Source of the DNA: Ignavibacteriales bacterium
Lineage (GTDB): Bacteria; Bacteroidota; Ignavibacteria; Ignavibacteriales; Ignavibacteriaceae
Direction of reading: 5' to 3'
DNA: 64,000 nt
NCBI GenBank assembly: GCA_016700155.1
Contig: CP065001.1
Span: 1,178,001 to 1,242,000, forward strand
Both the position numbers and the translations under genes were made by a program. The notes under the pieces were generated by a model, which ran no database searches, was not told the DNA's origin, and saw only the letters and a list, made by a program, of their open reading frames with translations. This document shows, one piece after another, positions 54,431 through 63,672 of this stretch (the stretch's first letter is position 1; each line of letters opens with the position of its first letter).

Positions 54431-55278
54431 ATGAACACGTTTAAAACAGTAATATTAATGACAGTAATGATGGGATTATTTCTCCTTGTTGGCTATCTGC
54501 TAGGAGGAAAAACCGGAATGACAATAGCATTTGTCTTTTCACTTATAATGAATTTTGGTTCGTACTGGTTCTCAGATAAAATTATTCTTAAAATGTACAG
54601 AGCTAAAGAAGTGACAAGAGAAACTTCACCAAAATTTTATGATATGGTTCAGCAGCTTGCAACAAGAGCTAATCTTCCAATGCCAAGAGTTTACATTATT
54701 GAAGATCCTACTCCGAACGCTTTTGCCACAGGAAGAAATCCGCAAAACGCCGCCGTTGCCGCGACAACAGGAATACTTAGAGGATTAAATAATGAAGAAC
54801 TCGCGGGTGTTATGGCTCACGAACTGGCACACGTTAAACACCGTGATATACTATCGGTACCATTGCGGCTACAATTGTCGGTACTATTACATACGTAGCT
54901 CAAATGGCTGGCTGGGCAATGATGTTCGGCAGAAGCGATGATGACAGGGACGGTGGAGGAATATCTTCACTGCTGCTGCTGATAATTGCTCCAATCGCTG
55001 CAACATTATTACAGATGGGAATATCACGTTCACGTGAATTTCTTGCTGACAAAGGCGGAGCCGAAATAAGCGGAAATCCAAACGGACTTGCTTCGGCATT
55101 GATGAAGATATCACGCGGCAACGAAATGAAACCGCTTGAAAATGTTGGTCCGGCTTCAGCACATATGTTTATAATAAATCCGCTTACCGGCGGAGGAATT
55201 ATGAAATTGTTTTCAACTCATCCGCCTGTTGAAGAAAGAATTCAGCGGCTTCAGCAGATGTCAATGGGAAGAGCATAA
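54431..55278 (+). pseudogene. htpX: HtpX protease (M48B), interrupted by a frameshift
   Basis: The first frame (54431-54898) encodes two membrane helices, VYIIEDPTPNAFATGRNPQN and the zinc motif MAHELAHVKHRDIL, then runs into a false stop. The correct sequence goes on in another frame from ATC at 54853: IGTIAATIVGTITYVAQM, RSREFLADKGGAEISGNP (third zinc ligand) and STHPPVEERI. One base is missing at 54851-54852, between CT and ATC of the expected D-I-L-I-G. HtpX degrades misfolded inner-membrane proteins. Everything else in the protein is intact, so an assembly error is quite possible. AGAGAGG supports the ATG at 54431. Confidence 0.88.
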
Positions 55279-55356
55279 ATAAATTATTTGGATGGTCCTG
55301 TCCAACACAGGATCATCCATTCTACATTAATAAAAACGAATGGTTAAAGAAAAATT

Positions 55357-55986
55357 TTGAATCATTTTCATACTCCTCTAAATAGAAAAATCATGATAAC
55401 AGCAGGAGTATTATTTATCAGTTTTCTTTTATTTGCAGGAAATATTTCCGGGCAGACAAAAACCAATCTCGAGTCGCTTTACGTTTTACTGGATTCAGCA
55501 TCTACTCATATTGCCGTAGAGTTGAAAGAGAATAAAGATTCCGTTTCAATATCTTTAACCTTCGGTTATGGATATGAGGTGCTAAAAAATTATTTCCGGT
55601 CATCACTTAATTCAAAGATTAATAAATTGAAATTTGTCTTGCAGGAAGAATCATCATTACTAAATGTGACTTTAGATGAAGCAAAAGTGGAATACACTGA
55701 AACATTTAAAGACGGTTTCTTCGGAAGTTTTTATACTGAGCGGGTTTTTACAATTAATGGAAGTTACTTCCTAAAATCAGATCAGAATCTTAGCGATAGA
55801 TTTAATTTTACTGCCAGTGATACAATTCCAACTTCTGAATTACAAAGTGCTGAGAATTTTTCATATCCGTTTACAACTGCTGAAAGACCTTCGGAGCCTT
55901 TTTTCTCAAGTTTGTTTGAGCCTGTCGTTGCAGTCGGTGCCACTGCATTAGCCGTGATTCTTTTCTTCACTATAAGGAGTAAGTAG
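55357..55986 (+). CDS. Exported protein of unknown function with C-terminal membrane anchor
   Basis: The sequence has an N-terminal signal (NRKIMITAGVLFISFLLFAG) and ends with a membrane helix VVAVGATALAVILFFTIRSK. Between them lie about 150 residues of predicted beta-rich sequence with no recognised family. The start is uncertain: TTG at 55357 supplies basic residues before the hydrophobic core, while the ATG at 55393 would leave a signal without a basic end. It precedes bamD by about 75 bp on the same strand. Confidence 0.6.
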   Translation: MNHFHTPLNRKIMITAGVLFISFLLFAGNISGQTKTNLESLYVLLDSASTHIAVELKENKDSVSISLTFGYGYEVLKNYFRSSLNSKINKLKFVLQEESSLLNVTLDEAKVEYTETFKDGFFGSFYTERVFTINGSYFLKSDQNLSDRFNFTASDTIPTSELQSAENFSYPFTTAERPSEPFFSSLFEPVVAVGATALAVILFFTIRSK

Positions 55987-56061
55987 CAATAAATACCTTT
56001 GAACGCGGATGGAATTTCGTTATTATTGACTGTAAAATTTAAAACTATTAGTACTCAAATT

Positions 56062-56820
56062 ATGAAGCACATTTTTTATCTGTTATTTATTCCACTCATT
56101 TTCTGGGGTTGTTCCGGTTCAATCGATACAACAAATCTGACACCTGAAGAAAAACTTAATTACGCAATAGAATTATATAACGATGAAGACTACGAAGAAG
56201 CGATCAACGAGTTTCAGGCAATAATTCTGCAATATCCCGGTAACGCTGTAGTGGATGATGCGCAGTATTATCTTGCTATGACGAGGTATCATCGCGGGGA
56301 ATACATACTCGGCGGTTATGAGTTCAGTAAACTGATAAAAAATATGACAGCGAGTGAGCACATACCGATGTCGCAGTTTATGTTGTCAGAATGTTATTAC
56401 CTTCTGTCTCCGAATTTTAACCTGGACCAGCGATATACAAAAAAAGCGATTGAAGAATACCAGGCATTTATAGATTTCTTTCCGACACATGAAAAAGTTG
56501 CTGAAGCCGAATCAAAAATTGCTGAGTTAAATGATAAACTTGCTCAGAAGGAATTCAGTGATGCATTGATTTATGAAAAACTTGAATACTATACAGCGTC
56601 ACTTATGTATTATACAAATGTTATAGAAACTTATCACGACACACGTTATGCACCGATGGCAATGTATAATAAAATTGTTCTGCTGATTGACAGGGATAAA
56701 AATTCAGAAGCACTGACCGAAATCAATAAATTTCTTGCCCGGTTTTCAGATGATTCAAGAGCAGAAGACGTTCAAAAATTGAAAACTTCACTTGAGGGAA
56801 AGCTCTCCGCATCAAATTAA
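56062..56820 (+). CDS. bamD: Outer membrane assembly lipoprotein BamD
   Basis: A lipoprotein (MKHIFYLLFIPLIFWGC, lipobox) with five TPR-like repeats: EKLNYAIELYNDEDYEEAIN, AVVDDAQYYLAMTRYHRGEY, QYPGNAVV and FPTHEKVAEAESKI. Length and pattern match BamD, the partner of BamA in inserting outer-membrane barrels. The ATG at 56062 sets the lipobox close to the start; an earlier frame start at 55999 would add 21 residues. Its stop overlaps the next start (TAATG). Confidence 0.88.
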   Translation: MKHIFYLLFIPLIFWGCSGSIDTTNLTPEEKLNYAIELYNDEDYEEAINEFQAIILQYPGNAVVDDAQYYLAMTRYHRGEYILGGYEFSKLIKNMTASEHIPMSQFMLSECYYLLSPNFNLDQRYTKKAIEEYQAFIDFFPTHEKVAEAESKIAELNDKLAQKEFSDALIYEKLEYYTASLMYYTNVIETYHDTRYAPMAMYNKIVLLIDRDKNSEALTEINKFLARFSDDSRAEDVQKLKTSLEGKLSASN

Positions 56821-57296
56821 TGACAAGCGTAAAAAAAGTAAGTGAATCAGTAATAACAATGACTGAGCTGGTTTTACCTCATCATACAAACCAGTTAGGC
56901 AATTTACTTGGCGGGCAGTTAATGCACTGGATTGATATTTGTGCAGCGCTCTCCGCTGCAAAGCATAACCAGAGAATTTGTGTTACAGCATCTGTTGACA
57001 GAATAGATTTTCATCACCCGATTAAACTTGGTGAAGCTGTAACATTAACGGCATCGGTGAACAGGGTATTTAATTCTTCTATGGAAATTGGTGTTAAGGT
57101 TTACGCTGAAGCATTCAAAGAGGGAAAACGTATACACACAAATACCGCTTACCTTACATTTGTTTCTGTTGATGCAGACGGCAAACCAGTAAAAGCCATA
57201 GAAGTAGTTCCGGAAACTGAAGATGAAAACAGAAGATATGATGAAGCCCTGCAGAGAAGAGAAAACAGGCTTAAAACAAGAATTAAACAAACTTAG
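56820..57296 (+). CDS. Acyl-CoA thioesterase, hotdog fold (YciA-like)
   Basis: Single hotdog domain: LPHHTNQLGNLLGGQLMHWI carries the conserved Asn and helix, DICAALSAAKHNQRICVTAS, and VDRIDFHHPIKLGEAVTL. It hydrolyses acyl-CoA; chain length preference is unknown. It is the cytoplasmic member of a run that starts with bamD. Confidence 0.88.
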   Translation: MTSVKKVSESVITMTELVLPHHTNQLGNLLGGQLMHWIDICAALSAAKHNQRICVTASVDRIDFHHPIKLGEAVTLTASVNRVFNSSMEIGVKVYAEAFKEGKRIHTNTAYLTFVSVDADGKPVKAIEVVPETEDENRRYDEALQRRENRLKTRIKQT

Positions 57297-59388
57297 TCTT
57301 TTACTTTTTACAATTCTACTTTCACAGGAATTAAACGCACAGATACCCATAAATGGATTCTGTAAATTGAATTCCTACCAGGTTAAATCCGGTTATACTG
57401 CTATCGCCTCACTTAATTTCAATAACGATTCTTATACTGATCTCATACTTTTTAATAAAGGGACAAAAAATCTTTCTTTGATAAGAGGCGATGCATCTGA
57501 CAATAAAGTAAATGAACTTTCAGTTAATTCTCCCGTTGAACTGAATCAGTTCACCAGTTTTTTTGGCAAAGGTTGGCAGTCAGTTAAATACGGATTCACT
57601 TCACGCAAAAACCGTCAGGCGGGATTTATTAATATTTCACCATCGGGAAAAATGGTAACTAATAAGTTTATGAAATTTGATTCGTTCCCCGAAAATATTT
57701 CCGCTGCTGATATTAATAATGATGATTCACCTGAACTCCTGATTTCCGGCAATGGTTTTAACGGGCTTTCAATCTTATACGAGGAGAATGGGAAATTATC
57801 AGAGCAAAAACCTGATGCAAGAAAAATTTTTCCTGAAGCAATCTTCATAGACCTTAACAATGACGGTAACAAGGATATTGCCGCTTATGATCTTCTGAAT
57901 AATTCAATTAATTTTTACTATAACCATGGTTCTTACAGGTTTAGTTTGACAAGAAGTTTTCACAGCGGAACTGAAGTTCATAATCTTAAATCGACCAATA
58001 TTAATCTTGATCTTTATGAAGATCTTATTTATACAAATGGCAACAGCATTGTAATAATGCTTGGTGATGCCGTTTCATCTTATTCCGAAGTGATCACTGT
58101 AAAGACAAAATTCATTCCTGATAATTTTATTACCGGTGATTTTAACCATGACGGAAAAATTGATATCGCTTATATCAATAAAAGCAATTCGCTTTTATCG
58201 ATAATATTTGAAAAAGGTGATTTGCAGTTTTACGATGAGATACCTTATCTGAAAAGAGAAGGCTTGCAGTCAATCATTCCTTACTACAGCAAGTTTATTG
58301 ATGGAATAGCGGCAATTACTTCTGATGGGGAATTGATCACCGTTACTAATTTGCGCAGTCTCTCAGGTGACTTAAACATTATCCCCGGTATTGAACCTGT
58401 ATCGCTAAACTACTTTGATTATGAAAACAATGGAATTATAGATGTTAGTTTTATTGACAGGTACGACAACAAACTGAAACTTATCACCAGGAATAATTAT
58501 GGAATTCCTGACTTGTACACAGATGTTTCTATGAACGGATTTCATGAAGAGATAGCAGTATTTAATCATAACGCATTCCTTAAATCATTTTATTGTTTTT
58601 CATTCAACGCAAAGCTTATTGAAATAGTTAAAGTGGATTTCAAATCGTTGAAGAAAGAGAAAACATCTATCTATACTCCCGGGAATATTCTTGATTTGCG
58701 GATCAGCAGAAATGAGGAGAATGAACCAAGAATATATTTAGCTTATGAAAAACAAAACCAGGTTGCTGCAGGTTTTTATGATTTTAAAGAACCCCGTTAC
58801 TCATTCACAATGTTTCCCGGAAGGTTTTCAGATGTTTATGATCTTTCCATTGGTGCAGGCAGTTCAGTACAGTTAAATTACTGGCAGTCTGATGAAGATG
58901 ATATAGTTCTGAAATCAGTTGAACTTGGGCAGCCGTCGCAAAACATAACTCCAAAGATGCGGATACCTTTCGACTACCGTGTTAATATTAAAAGTATAAC
59001 TGATGATATTCTGAATGATGATAAACAGTCTTTCTTCAGTTTTGTAGAAACAAGCAACTCCGTCTATACAGCATTAAAAACAGGTAACAATGTTTATTTA
59101 AAAGACTACAGAGAAATTCCTCAGAAGATGAGGATAAAAGACCGGAAGCAATTATATTTCGGTGAGATAAAATTTCAGGGATTAAAAAAAATTGTTGCAT
59201 ATTTCCCGTCAGAAAAGTCAATTAAAAAAATTGACTTTACAAGGGGAGGAAGAAGTTATATTGCAACAGAAATCATCGACGCGGAAAATATCAACAGGTA
59301 CTTTATAAAAAATATGAATTCAAAAAATTATCATCTTGTTTACACCAACAGTTCTTTAGGGTGCATAACAGTCAAACAACTGCCATGA
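57223..59388 (+). CDS. Exported FG-GAP/VCBS repeat protein
   Basis: A 721-residue secreted protein. The signal peptide (NKLSLLLFTILLSQELNAQ) starts about 20 residues in, because no start codon exists closer to it. The gene therefore begins inside the thioesterase gene (74-bp overlap from 57223, or 56 bp from the ATG at 57241). Calcium-binding FG-GAP-type repeats appear as DINNDDSPELLISG, DLNNDGNKDIAAYD and DFNHDGKIDIAYIN, giving a beta-propeller. There is no sorting domain. The stop overlaps the next start by 4 bp. Confidence 0.75.
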   Translation: MKTEDMMKPCREEKTGLKQELNKLSLLLFTILLSQELNAQIPINGFCKLNSYQVKSGYTAIASLNFNNDSYTDLILFNKGTKNLSLIRGDASDNKVNELSVNSPVELNQFTSFFGKGWQSVKYGFTSRKNRQAGFINISPSGKMVTNKFMKFDSFPENISAADINNDDSPELLISGNGFNGLSILYEENGKLSEQKPDARKIFPEAIFIDLNNDGNKDIAAYDLLNNSINFYYNHGSYRFSLTRSFHSGTEVHNLKSTNINLDLYEDLIYTNGNSIVIMLGDAVSSYSEVITVKTKFIPDNFITGDFNHDGKIDIAYINKSNSLLSIIFEKGDLQFYDEIPYLKREGLQSIIPYYSKFIDGIAAITSDGELITVTNLRSLSGDLNIIPGIEPVSLNYFDYENNGIIDVSFIDRYDNKLKLITRNNYGIPDLYTDVSMNGFHEEIAVFNHNAFLKSFYCFSFNAKLIEIVKVDFKSLKKEKTSIYTPGNILDLRISRNEENEPRIYLAYEKQNQVAAGFYDFKEPRYSFTMFPGRFSDVYDLSIGAGSSVQLNYWQSDEDDIVLKSVELGQPSQNITPKMRIPFDYRVNIKSITDDILNDDKQSFFSFVETSNSVYTALKTGNNVYLKDYREIPQKMRIKDRKQLYFGEIKFQGLKKIVAYFPSEKSIKKIDFTRGGRSYIATEIIDAENINRYFIKNMNSKNYHLVYTNSSLGCITVKQLP

Positions 59389-61088
59389 AAAAAATAGCAA
59401 TAATTCTGTTTACAGTTTTTGGTTCATTTGTTTTTGCACAGGAGTATTCCAGGCTGCATCTGGATTCAATTTATGCTGAGTACCTTTCTATAAAAGCTCC
59501 TCATTTATTAACTGATAAGCAGTTAAAAATTATTGAAAATACTGGCACAATAAAATGTGCATTTGGTACCGTAAACTTTGTTCGGATGAATAAAAATCTG
59601 TTCGATGCAGAACAACAGAATCAGATTGAAAAGATAACTCAGCGTACTCCTAAACAAACAAGCATTGTTTCTCCGAACGGATTTTTTAGAATTCATTTTA
59701 ACACTACGGGAAATGATATTCCGAGGTATAACATTGCACAGACTCCATTGCAAAATGCGCAGTTAGTCGCACAGGCGTTTGATTCATCATATACGTTTGA
59801 AGTTAATTACCTCGGCTATCCTCCGCCCCCGCTGGATGATACATCAGGCGGTGATAATCTTTACGATGTTTATATAAATGAACTTGGCTCGGGTCTGTAT
59901 GGCTACACAGAATATGAAAGTGAAACTTCACCCGGATCAGGAAAATTAAGATCATTTATTGTAATAGATAACGACTACGTGGGATCGTTTGCGACGAACG
60001 GGATAGACGGTGCGAGAGTTACTGCAGCACACGAATTTCATCATGCCATCCAGGGTGGTAATTATATATTCAGGGATGCGGACAGATTCTTTTATGAAAT
60101 AACTTCAACAGCAATGGAAGAATTTGTTTACGACTCCATAAATGATTACTACGCATACATGAATAGTTATTTTAATAATCCAGGAAATTCTTTTGCGAAC
60201 AACAACGGGTATAATCTGGCTGTATGGAATATTTATCTTCGTGACAGTTATGGTTATGATGTACTGAAACGTCAATGGGAATTGATGCCCCAACTGAGAG
60301 CTTTAAATGCGATTTACAACAGCCTGTCTGAAATAGGTACATCACTCAGAACTGAGTTTAATAAATTCGGTATATGGACATTTTATACACGCAGCCGCCG
60401 AATCCCCGGAATGTATTTTGAAGAAGCTGCTGCATATCCATTAATCAGAACCGGAACACCACTTACTTTCACTCCGCCGGCAGATACCATCAATGGATCT
60501 TCATATGGAATGGCAAATAATTTTATCACACTTATAAATCCAAATGCTTCACCGCAGGACACGTTTGTGGTTTTAATTTCAAACTCAGATGCAGACAGAG
60601 GAATAAACGGTCCCAATCTGTCTGTACCATACAGTTATATATTAAGCGTTGATTCAATTGAAGGGAGTATAAAACTTTCGCCGGGTTATTATGCATTCTT
60701 TCAGCAGAACGATCCGCAAAACTGGGCTGTATCGGAATTCCTGAACCGTCAGCTTGTGCGTGAAGATTCATCAATAATACTTTTGCCAATAGAAGTAAAT
60801 GAATTTGTTTTTCCAAATCCATTTGTTTATAACAAAGCAGGACACACGGAAATTAATCTTACTCTCTCAGGTAATATAAATGAAGAAGTTGATTTGAATG
60901 TATACTCTTCTGCGATGGAACTTGTTTATGAATCAACAAAACAGATAAGAAGTTTCGGTGAATACAGAGTTATCAACTGGAATGGATTAGATAACAGCGG
61001 TAAGAAACTCGCCAGCGGTGTTTACATTTATGCGATTAGAAAAGGTGATGATATTTATAAAGGCAAACTGGTAATTTTTCATGACTGA
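59385..61088 (+). CDS. Putative secreted metalloprotease (MXAN_6640-like) with sorting-type C-terminus
   Basis: A signal peptide (MKKIAIILFTVFGSFVFAQ) and a propeptide-like stretch lead to a catalytic domain. AAHEFHHAIQGG has the HExxH zinc motif (H-E-F-H-H), and TAMEEFVYD holds a possible third ligand. NYLGYPPPPLDDTSGGDNLYDVYI matches in shape the calcium-rich lead of MXAN_6640-type proteins. The C-terminus (VFPNPFVYNKAGHTEINLTL ... SGVYIYAIRKGD) is a FlgD/T9SS-type sorting domain with a variant PNPF motif. Translation is coupled to the FG-GAP protein (ATGA). Confidence 0.8.
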   Translation: MKKIAIILFTVFGSFVFAQEYSRLHLDSIYAEYLSIKAPHLLTDKQLKIIENTGTIKCAFGTVNFVRMNKNLFDAEQQNQIEKITQRTPKQTSIVSPNGFFRIHFNTTGNDIPRYNIAQTPLQNAQLVAQAFDSSYTFEVNYLGYPPPPLDDTSGGDNLYDVYINELGSGLYGYTEYESETSPGSGKLRSFIVIDNDYVGSFATNGIDGARVTAAHEFHHAIQGGNYIFRDADRFFYEITSTAMEEFVYDSINDYYAYMNSYFNNPGNSFANNNGYNLAVWNIYLRDSYGYDVLKRQWELMPQLRALNAIYNSLSEIGTSLRTEFNKFGIWTFYTRSRRIPGMYFEEAAAYPLIRTGTPLTFTPPADTINGSSYGMANNFITLINPNASPQDTFVVLISNSDADRGINGPNLSVPYSYILSVDSIEGSIKLSPGYYAFFQQNDPQNWAVSEFLNRQLVREDSSIILLPIEVNEFVFPNPFVYNKAGHTEINLTLSGNINEEVDLNVYSSAMELVYESTKQIRSFGEYRVINWNGLDNSGKKLASGVYIYAIRKGDDIYKGKLVIFHD

Positions 61089-61104
61089 TTAGAATATCTT
61101 AATT

Positions 61105-61935
61105 ATGAATTTTCTTTATTGGAATATCCAAAACAAAGACTTAAGTAATTTAATTGCTGAACTTGTTTTGCAATTCGATATTGATATAATAATTTTATCT
61201 GAAGTAAAAAACATATCAAAAATAAAATTACTTAAGACTATTAACGCAGATCTTGAATTAAAATTCACATTTCAAAATAGCCCTGTCAATGATCCGATTA
61301 TATTAACTAGATATAAAAGTGATTTTGAATGGATATATGATGATTTAGGTATATGTTGCCGGAAATTTAATCATCCCTTAGGATTAGATTTTAATCTGAT
61401 TGTTCTCCATTTAGGGAGCAAATTATATCAGGACAAAGACGACCAGGTTCTTAATTCAACTCGAGTTCGTGAAGTCATTGACGTAGTTGAAAAAAAATCT
61501 GGGCATAATAGAACTATATTAGTAGGGGACTTGAATATGAATCCATATGAATCAGGTTTAGTTGGCGCGGATGGAATTCACGCAATTATTGATAAAAATA
61601 TCGCATTGAAAGAAAAAAGAACTATTGGAGGAAAAGAGAGATATTTTTTTTATAATCCAATGTGGAGTCATTTTGGATATGGTAAATCAAAGCCCTTAGG
61701 GACTTACTACTACAACAACAGTAGACAAGTTAACCACTATTGGCATATATTTGATCAGGTGATAATTAGACCTCAACTAATCAAGTATTTTGATGAAGAT
61801 AATCTTGAAGTTATAAGTGAGACAAAGAGTGGTAGTTTGTTAAACAATAATGGACAACCAAATCAAATAAAAGCTTCGGATCATTTACCAATAAGATTGT
61901 CTTTTAATTTAATAAGGAGTGAAAATGTCAAATGA
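61105..61935 (+). CDS. Endonuclease/exonuclease/phosphatase (EEP) family protein
   Basis: A 276-residue, apparently cytoplasmic metal-dependent phosphodiesterase. It shows the EEP active-site pattern: WNIQNK with Asn7, the metal-binding Glu33 in LSEVKN, LVGDLNMNP, and SDHLPIRLSF with the terminal Asp-His pair. The substrate (DNA, RNA, lipid phosphate) is not evident. It overlaps a small unknown gene by 11 bp. This pair separates the secretome region from the ccm operon and looks more AT-rich than its neighbours, so it may be a mobile or defence-like insertion. Confidence 0.85.
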   Translation: MNFLYWNIQNKDLSNLIAELVLQFDIDIIILSEVKNISKIKLLKTINADLELKFTFQNSPVNDPIILTRYKSDFEWIYDDLGICCRKFNHPLGLDFNLIVLHLGSKLYQDKDDQVLNSTRVREVIDVVEKKSGHNRTILVGDLNMNPYESGLVGADGIHAIIDKNIALKEKRTIGGKERYFFYNPMWSHFGYGKSKPLGTYYYNNSRQVNHYWHIFDQVIIRPQLIKYFDEDNLEVISETKSGSLLNNNGQPNQIKASDHLPIRLSFNLIRSENVK

Positions 61936-62311
61936 TGATTTGTGGGGTGATTTACCAGAAGTGGAGAAGATTCGAACTCCGCTAGATATTTTATATGACC
62001 AAGCGGATGTTATCAGCAAAAAAACGAATAATTTGATAGAAGGACGAGTAGCAGTAAGAGATGGTAAAAGTTATTTAGTCGATGCTTCGCTTGTTCTATT
62101 GTCCAACATTCTAGGATATTCAGCTACAATTGTGAGAATCACCCATAATGTTGAAATGTATCCAGTAACTGTTTTAGACAGGTTATCGAATGTAAATTAT
62201 GCTGCTGAAAATGAAAATGACTTTAAAGAAATTCTAAAAGAGATATTTAATTCAGATTCTGTAAGGAAAATTTTAATAGCGTTGTTGACTCAAATTAAAT
62301 CAAGAGAATAA
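61925..62311 (+). CDS. Small unknown protein paired with the EEP nuclease
   Basis: A 128-residue acidic protein (MSNDDLWGDLPEVEKI). The middle reads TNNLIEGRVAVRDGKSYLVD and the C-terminal half is helical. No family recognised and no membrane segment. AAGGAG 6 nt upstream fixes the start at 61925, inside the end of the nuclease gene, which implies co-expression. It could be a partner, regulator or inhibitor of the nuclease. Confidence 0.65.
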   Translation: MSNDDLWGDLPEVEKIRTPLDILYDQADVISKKTNNLIEGRVAVRDGKSYLVDASLVLLSNILGYSATIVRITHNVEMYPVTVLDRLSNVNYAAENENDFKEILKEIFNSDSVRKILIALLTQIKSRE

Positions 62312-62319
62312 AATTTTTC

Positions 62320-62961
62320 ATGAATGATTATTTTCTCAAGGCTGAATCAATAAATAAAACTTTCGGCAGAAGGTTAATCTTTAAAGACCTATCATTTCAT
62401 TTTAACAAGCCTGGTATATATGGAATATCAGGTGCGAATGGTTCAGGTAAATCAACACTTGTGAAGATCATTGCCGGTATTAATTCACCATCAAATGGTA
62501 AGATAATTCACTCAATAGGCGGAGCGGAAATTATTCCTGAAAAACTTCACAACTATATCGGATTTGTTTCACCATATCTTGTTCTTTATGATGAATTCTC
62601 CTCAATGGAAAATCTCAGTCATTTTGCTTCAATACGAAATATCAGTCTGAATACTGAGCGGATAAATTATCTGTTCAATGAATTTAAAATATTCGACAGG
62701 AGAAACGACCTTGTAAAAACATACAGTTCAGGGATGAAACAAAGATTAAAATTTATTTTTGCGTTGATGCATACTCCTGAGCTTATCATACTCGATGAAC
62801 CGACTTCCAACCTTGATGAAGACGGGAAAAGTAAAGTATACAAGATCATTGTTGAAGAAGCTAAAAATCATATTGTACTTGTGGCTTCAAATGAGCGGAC
62901 TGATCTTCAGTATTGCAGTGAGGAGATCATTCTTGAAAAATATAAGAACAATACTGAGTAA
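62320..62961 (+). CDS. ccmA: Haem exporter ATP-binding protein CcmA
   Basis: A single ABC ATPase domain: Walker A GANGSGKST, signature YSSGMKQRL and Walker B ELIILDEPTSNLD. By neighbourhood with ccmB and ccmC it is the CcmA ATPase that powers release of haem-loaded CcmE in cytochrome c maturation system I. It begins 8 bp after the EEP partner gene but probably belongs functionally to the genes downstream. Confidence 0.88.
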   Translation: MNDYFLKAESINKTFGRRLIFKDLSFHFNKPGIYGISGANGSGKSTLVKIIAGINSPSNGKIIHSIGGAEIIPEKLHNYIGFVSPYLVLYDEFSSMENLSHFASIRNISLNTERINYLFNEFKIFDRRNDLVKTYSSGMKQRLKFIFALMHTPELIILDEPTSNLDEDGKSKVYKIIVEEAKNHIVLVASNERTDLQYCSEEIILEKYKNNTE

Positions 62962-62970
62962 AACTGCCTG

Positions 62971-63642
62971 ATGTCATTAAGATCAAAATCATACGCCCTG
63001 TTCAAAAAAGATTTCAGTTCGGAACTAAGAACGCGATATGCGGTCAATTCACTTGCAATGTTCATCATCGTTGCAATAAGTGTTATACTCTTTTCTGTTG
63101 GTAACGAAAAAATATCTGAAAGCCTTACTGGGGGATTGTTCTGGGTTGTGATTTTCTTTACGGCAATGTCCGGGTTGTCTCGCGCATTTGTTTCTGAAGA
63201 AGAGAGAGGAACTTCTCTTACTCTTCAGCTTATTGCTTCACCATCGACAGTGTTTACAGGTAAACTGTTGTTTAACCTCATTCTTGTTTTCTGTATGAAT
63301 ACTGTTATAGCGATACTTTACTCAGCATTGTTTGAAGCATTTGTTATGAAAAATTTTGTCCTGTTTCTTACCTCATTTATACTTGGGAATATAGGTCTTG
63401 CAGCAGCATCGACAACTATTGCCGCAATAATTTCTAAAGCCGGAGCGAAAGGAACATTATATCCCGTTCTTTCTTTCCCGATTTTATTGCCTTTAATTTT
63501 AACATCGGTTCAGCTTACATTATTTGCGATAGATGGCACATCCTTTGAAGAAAGTAAGTTTGAATTAGCAATAGTTGTTAGTTACGATGTTATAATGCTG
63601 ACAGCTTCCTATATGCTGTTCGATTTTATCTGGAAAGATTAG
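62971..63642 (+). CDS. ccmB: Haem exporter membrane protein CcmB
   Basis: A 223-residue protein with six membrane helices. ALFKKDFSSELRTRYAVNSL at the N-terminus, FVSEEERGTSLTLQLIASPS and FPILLPLILTSVQLTL match the CcmB family. It forms the ABC complex with CcmA and CcmC. Nine bp separate it from ccmA. Confidence 0.92.
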   Translation: MSLRSKSYALFKKDFSSELRTRYAVNSLAMFIIVAISVILFSVGNEKISESLTGGLFWVVIFFTAMSGLSRAFVSEEERGTSLTLQLIASPSTVFTGKLLFNLILVFCMNTVIAILYSALFEAFVMKNFVLFLTSFILGNIGLAAASTTIAAIISKAGAKGTLYPVLSFPILLPLILTSVQLTLFAIDGTSFEESKFELAIVVSYDVIMLTASYMLFDFIWKD

Positions 63643-63672
63643 TAAATTCACTCAAATTTTAATCAGGTTTTT

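Noticed and set aside
54904..55278. Separate small protein after htpX
   Set aside because: It continues HtpX family sequence in a shifted frame and contains the third zinc-ligand region, so it is the second half of one gene.
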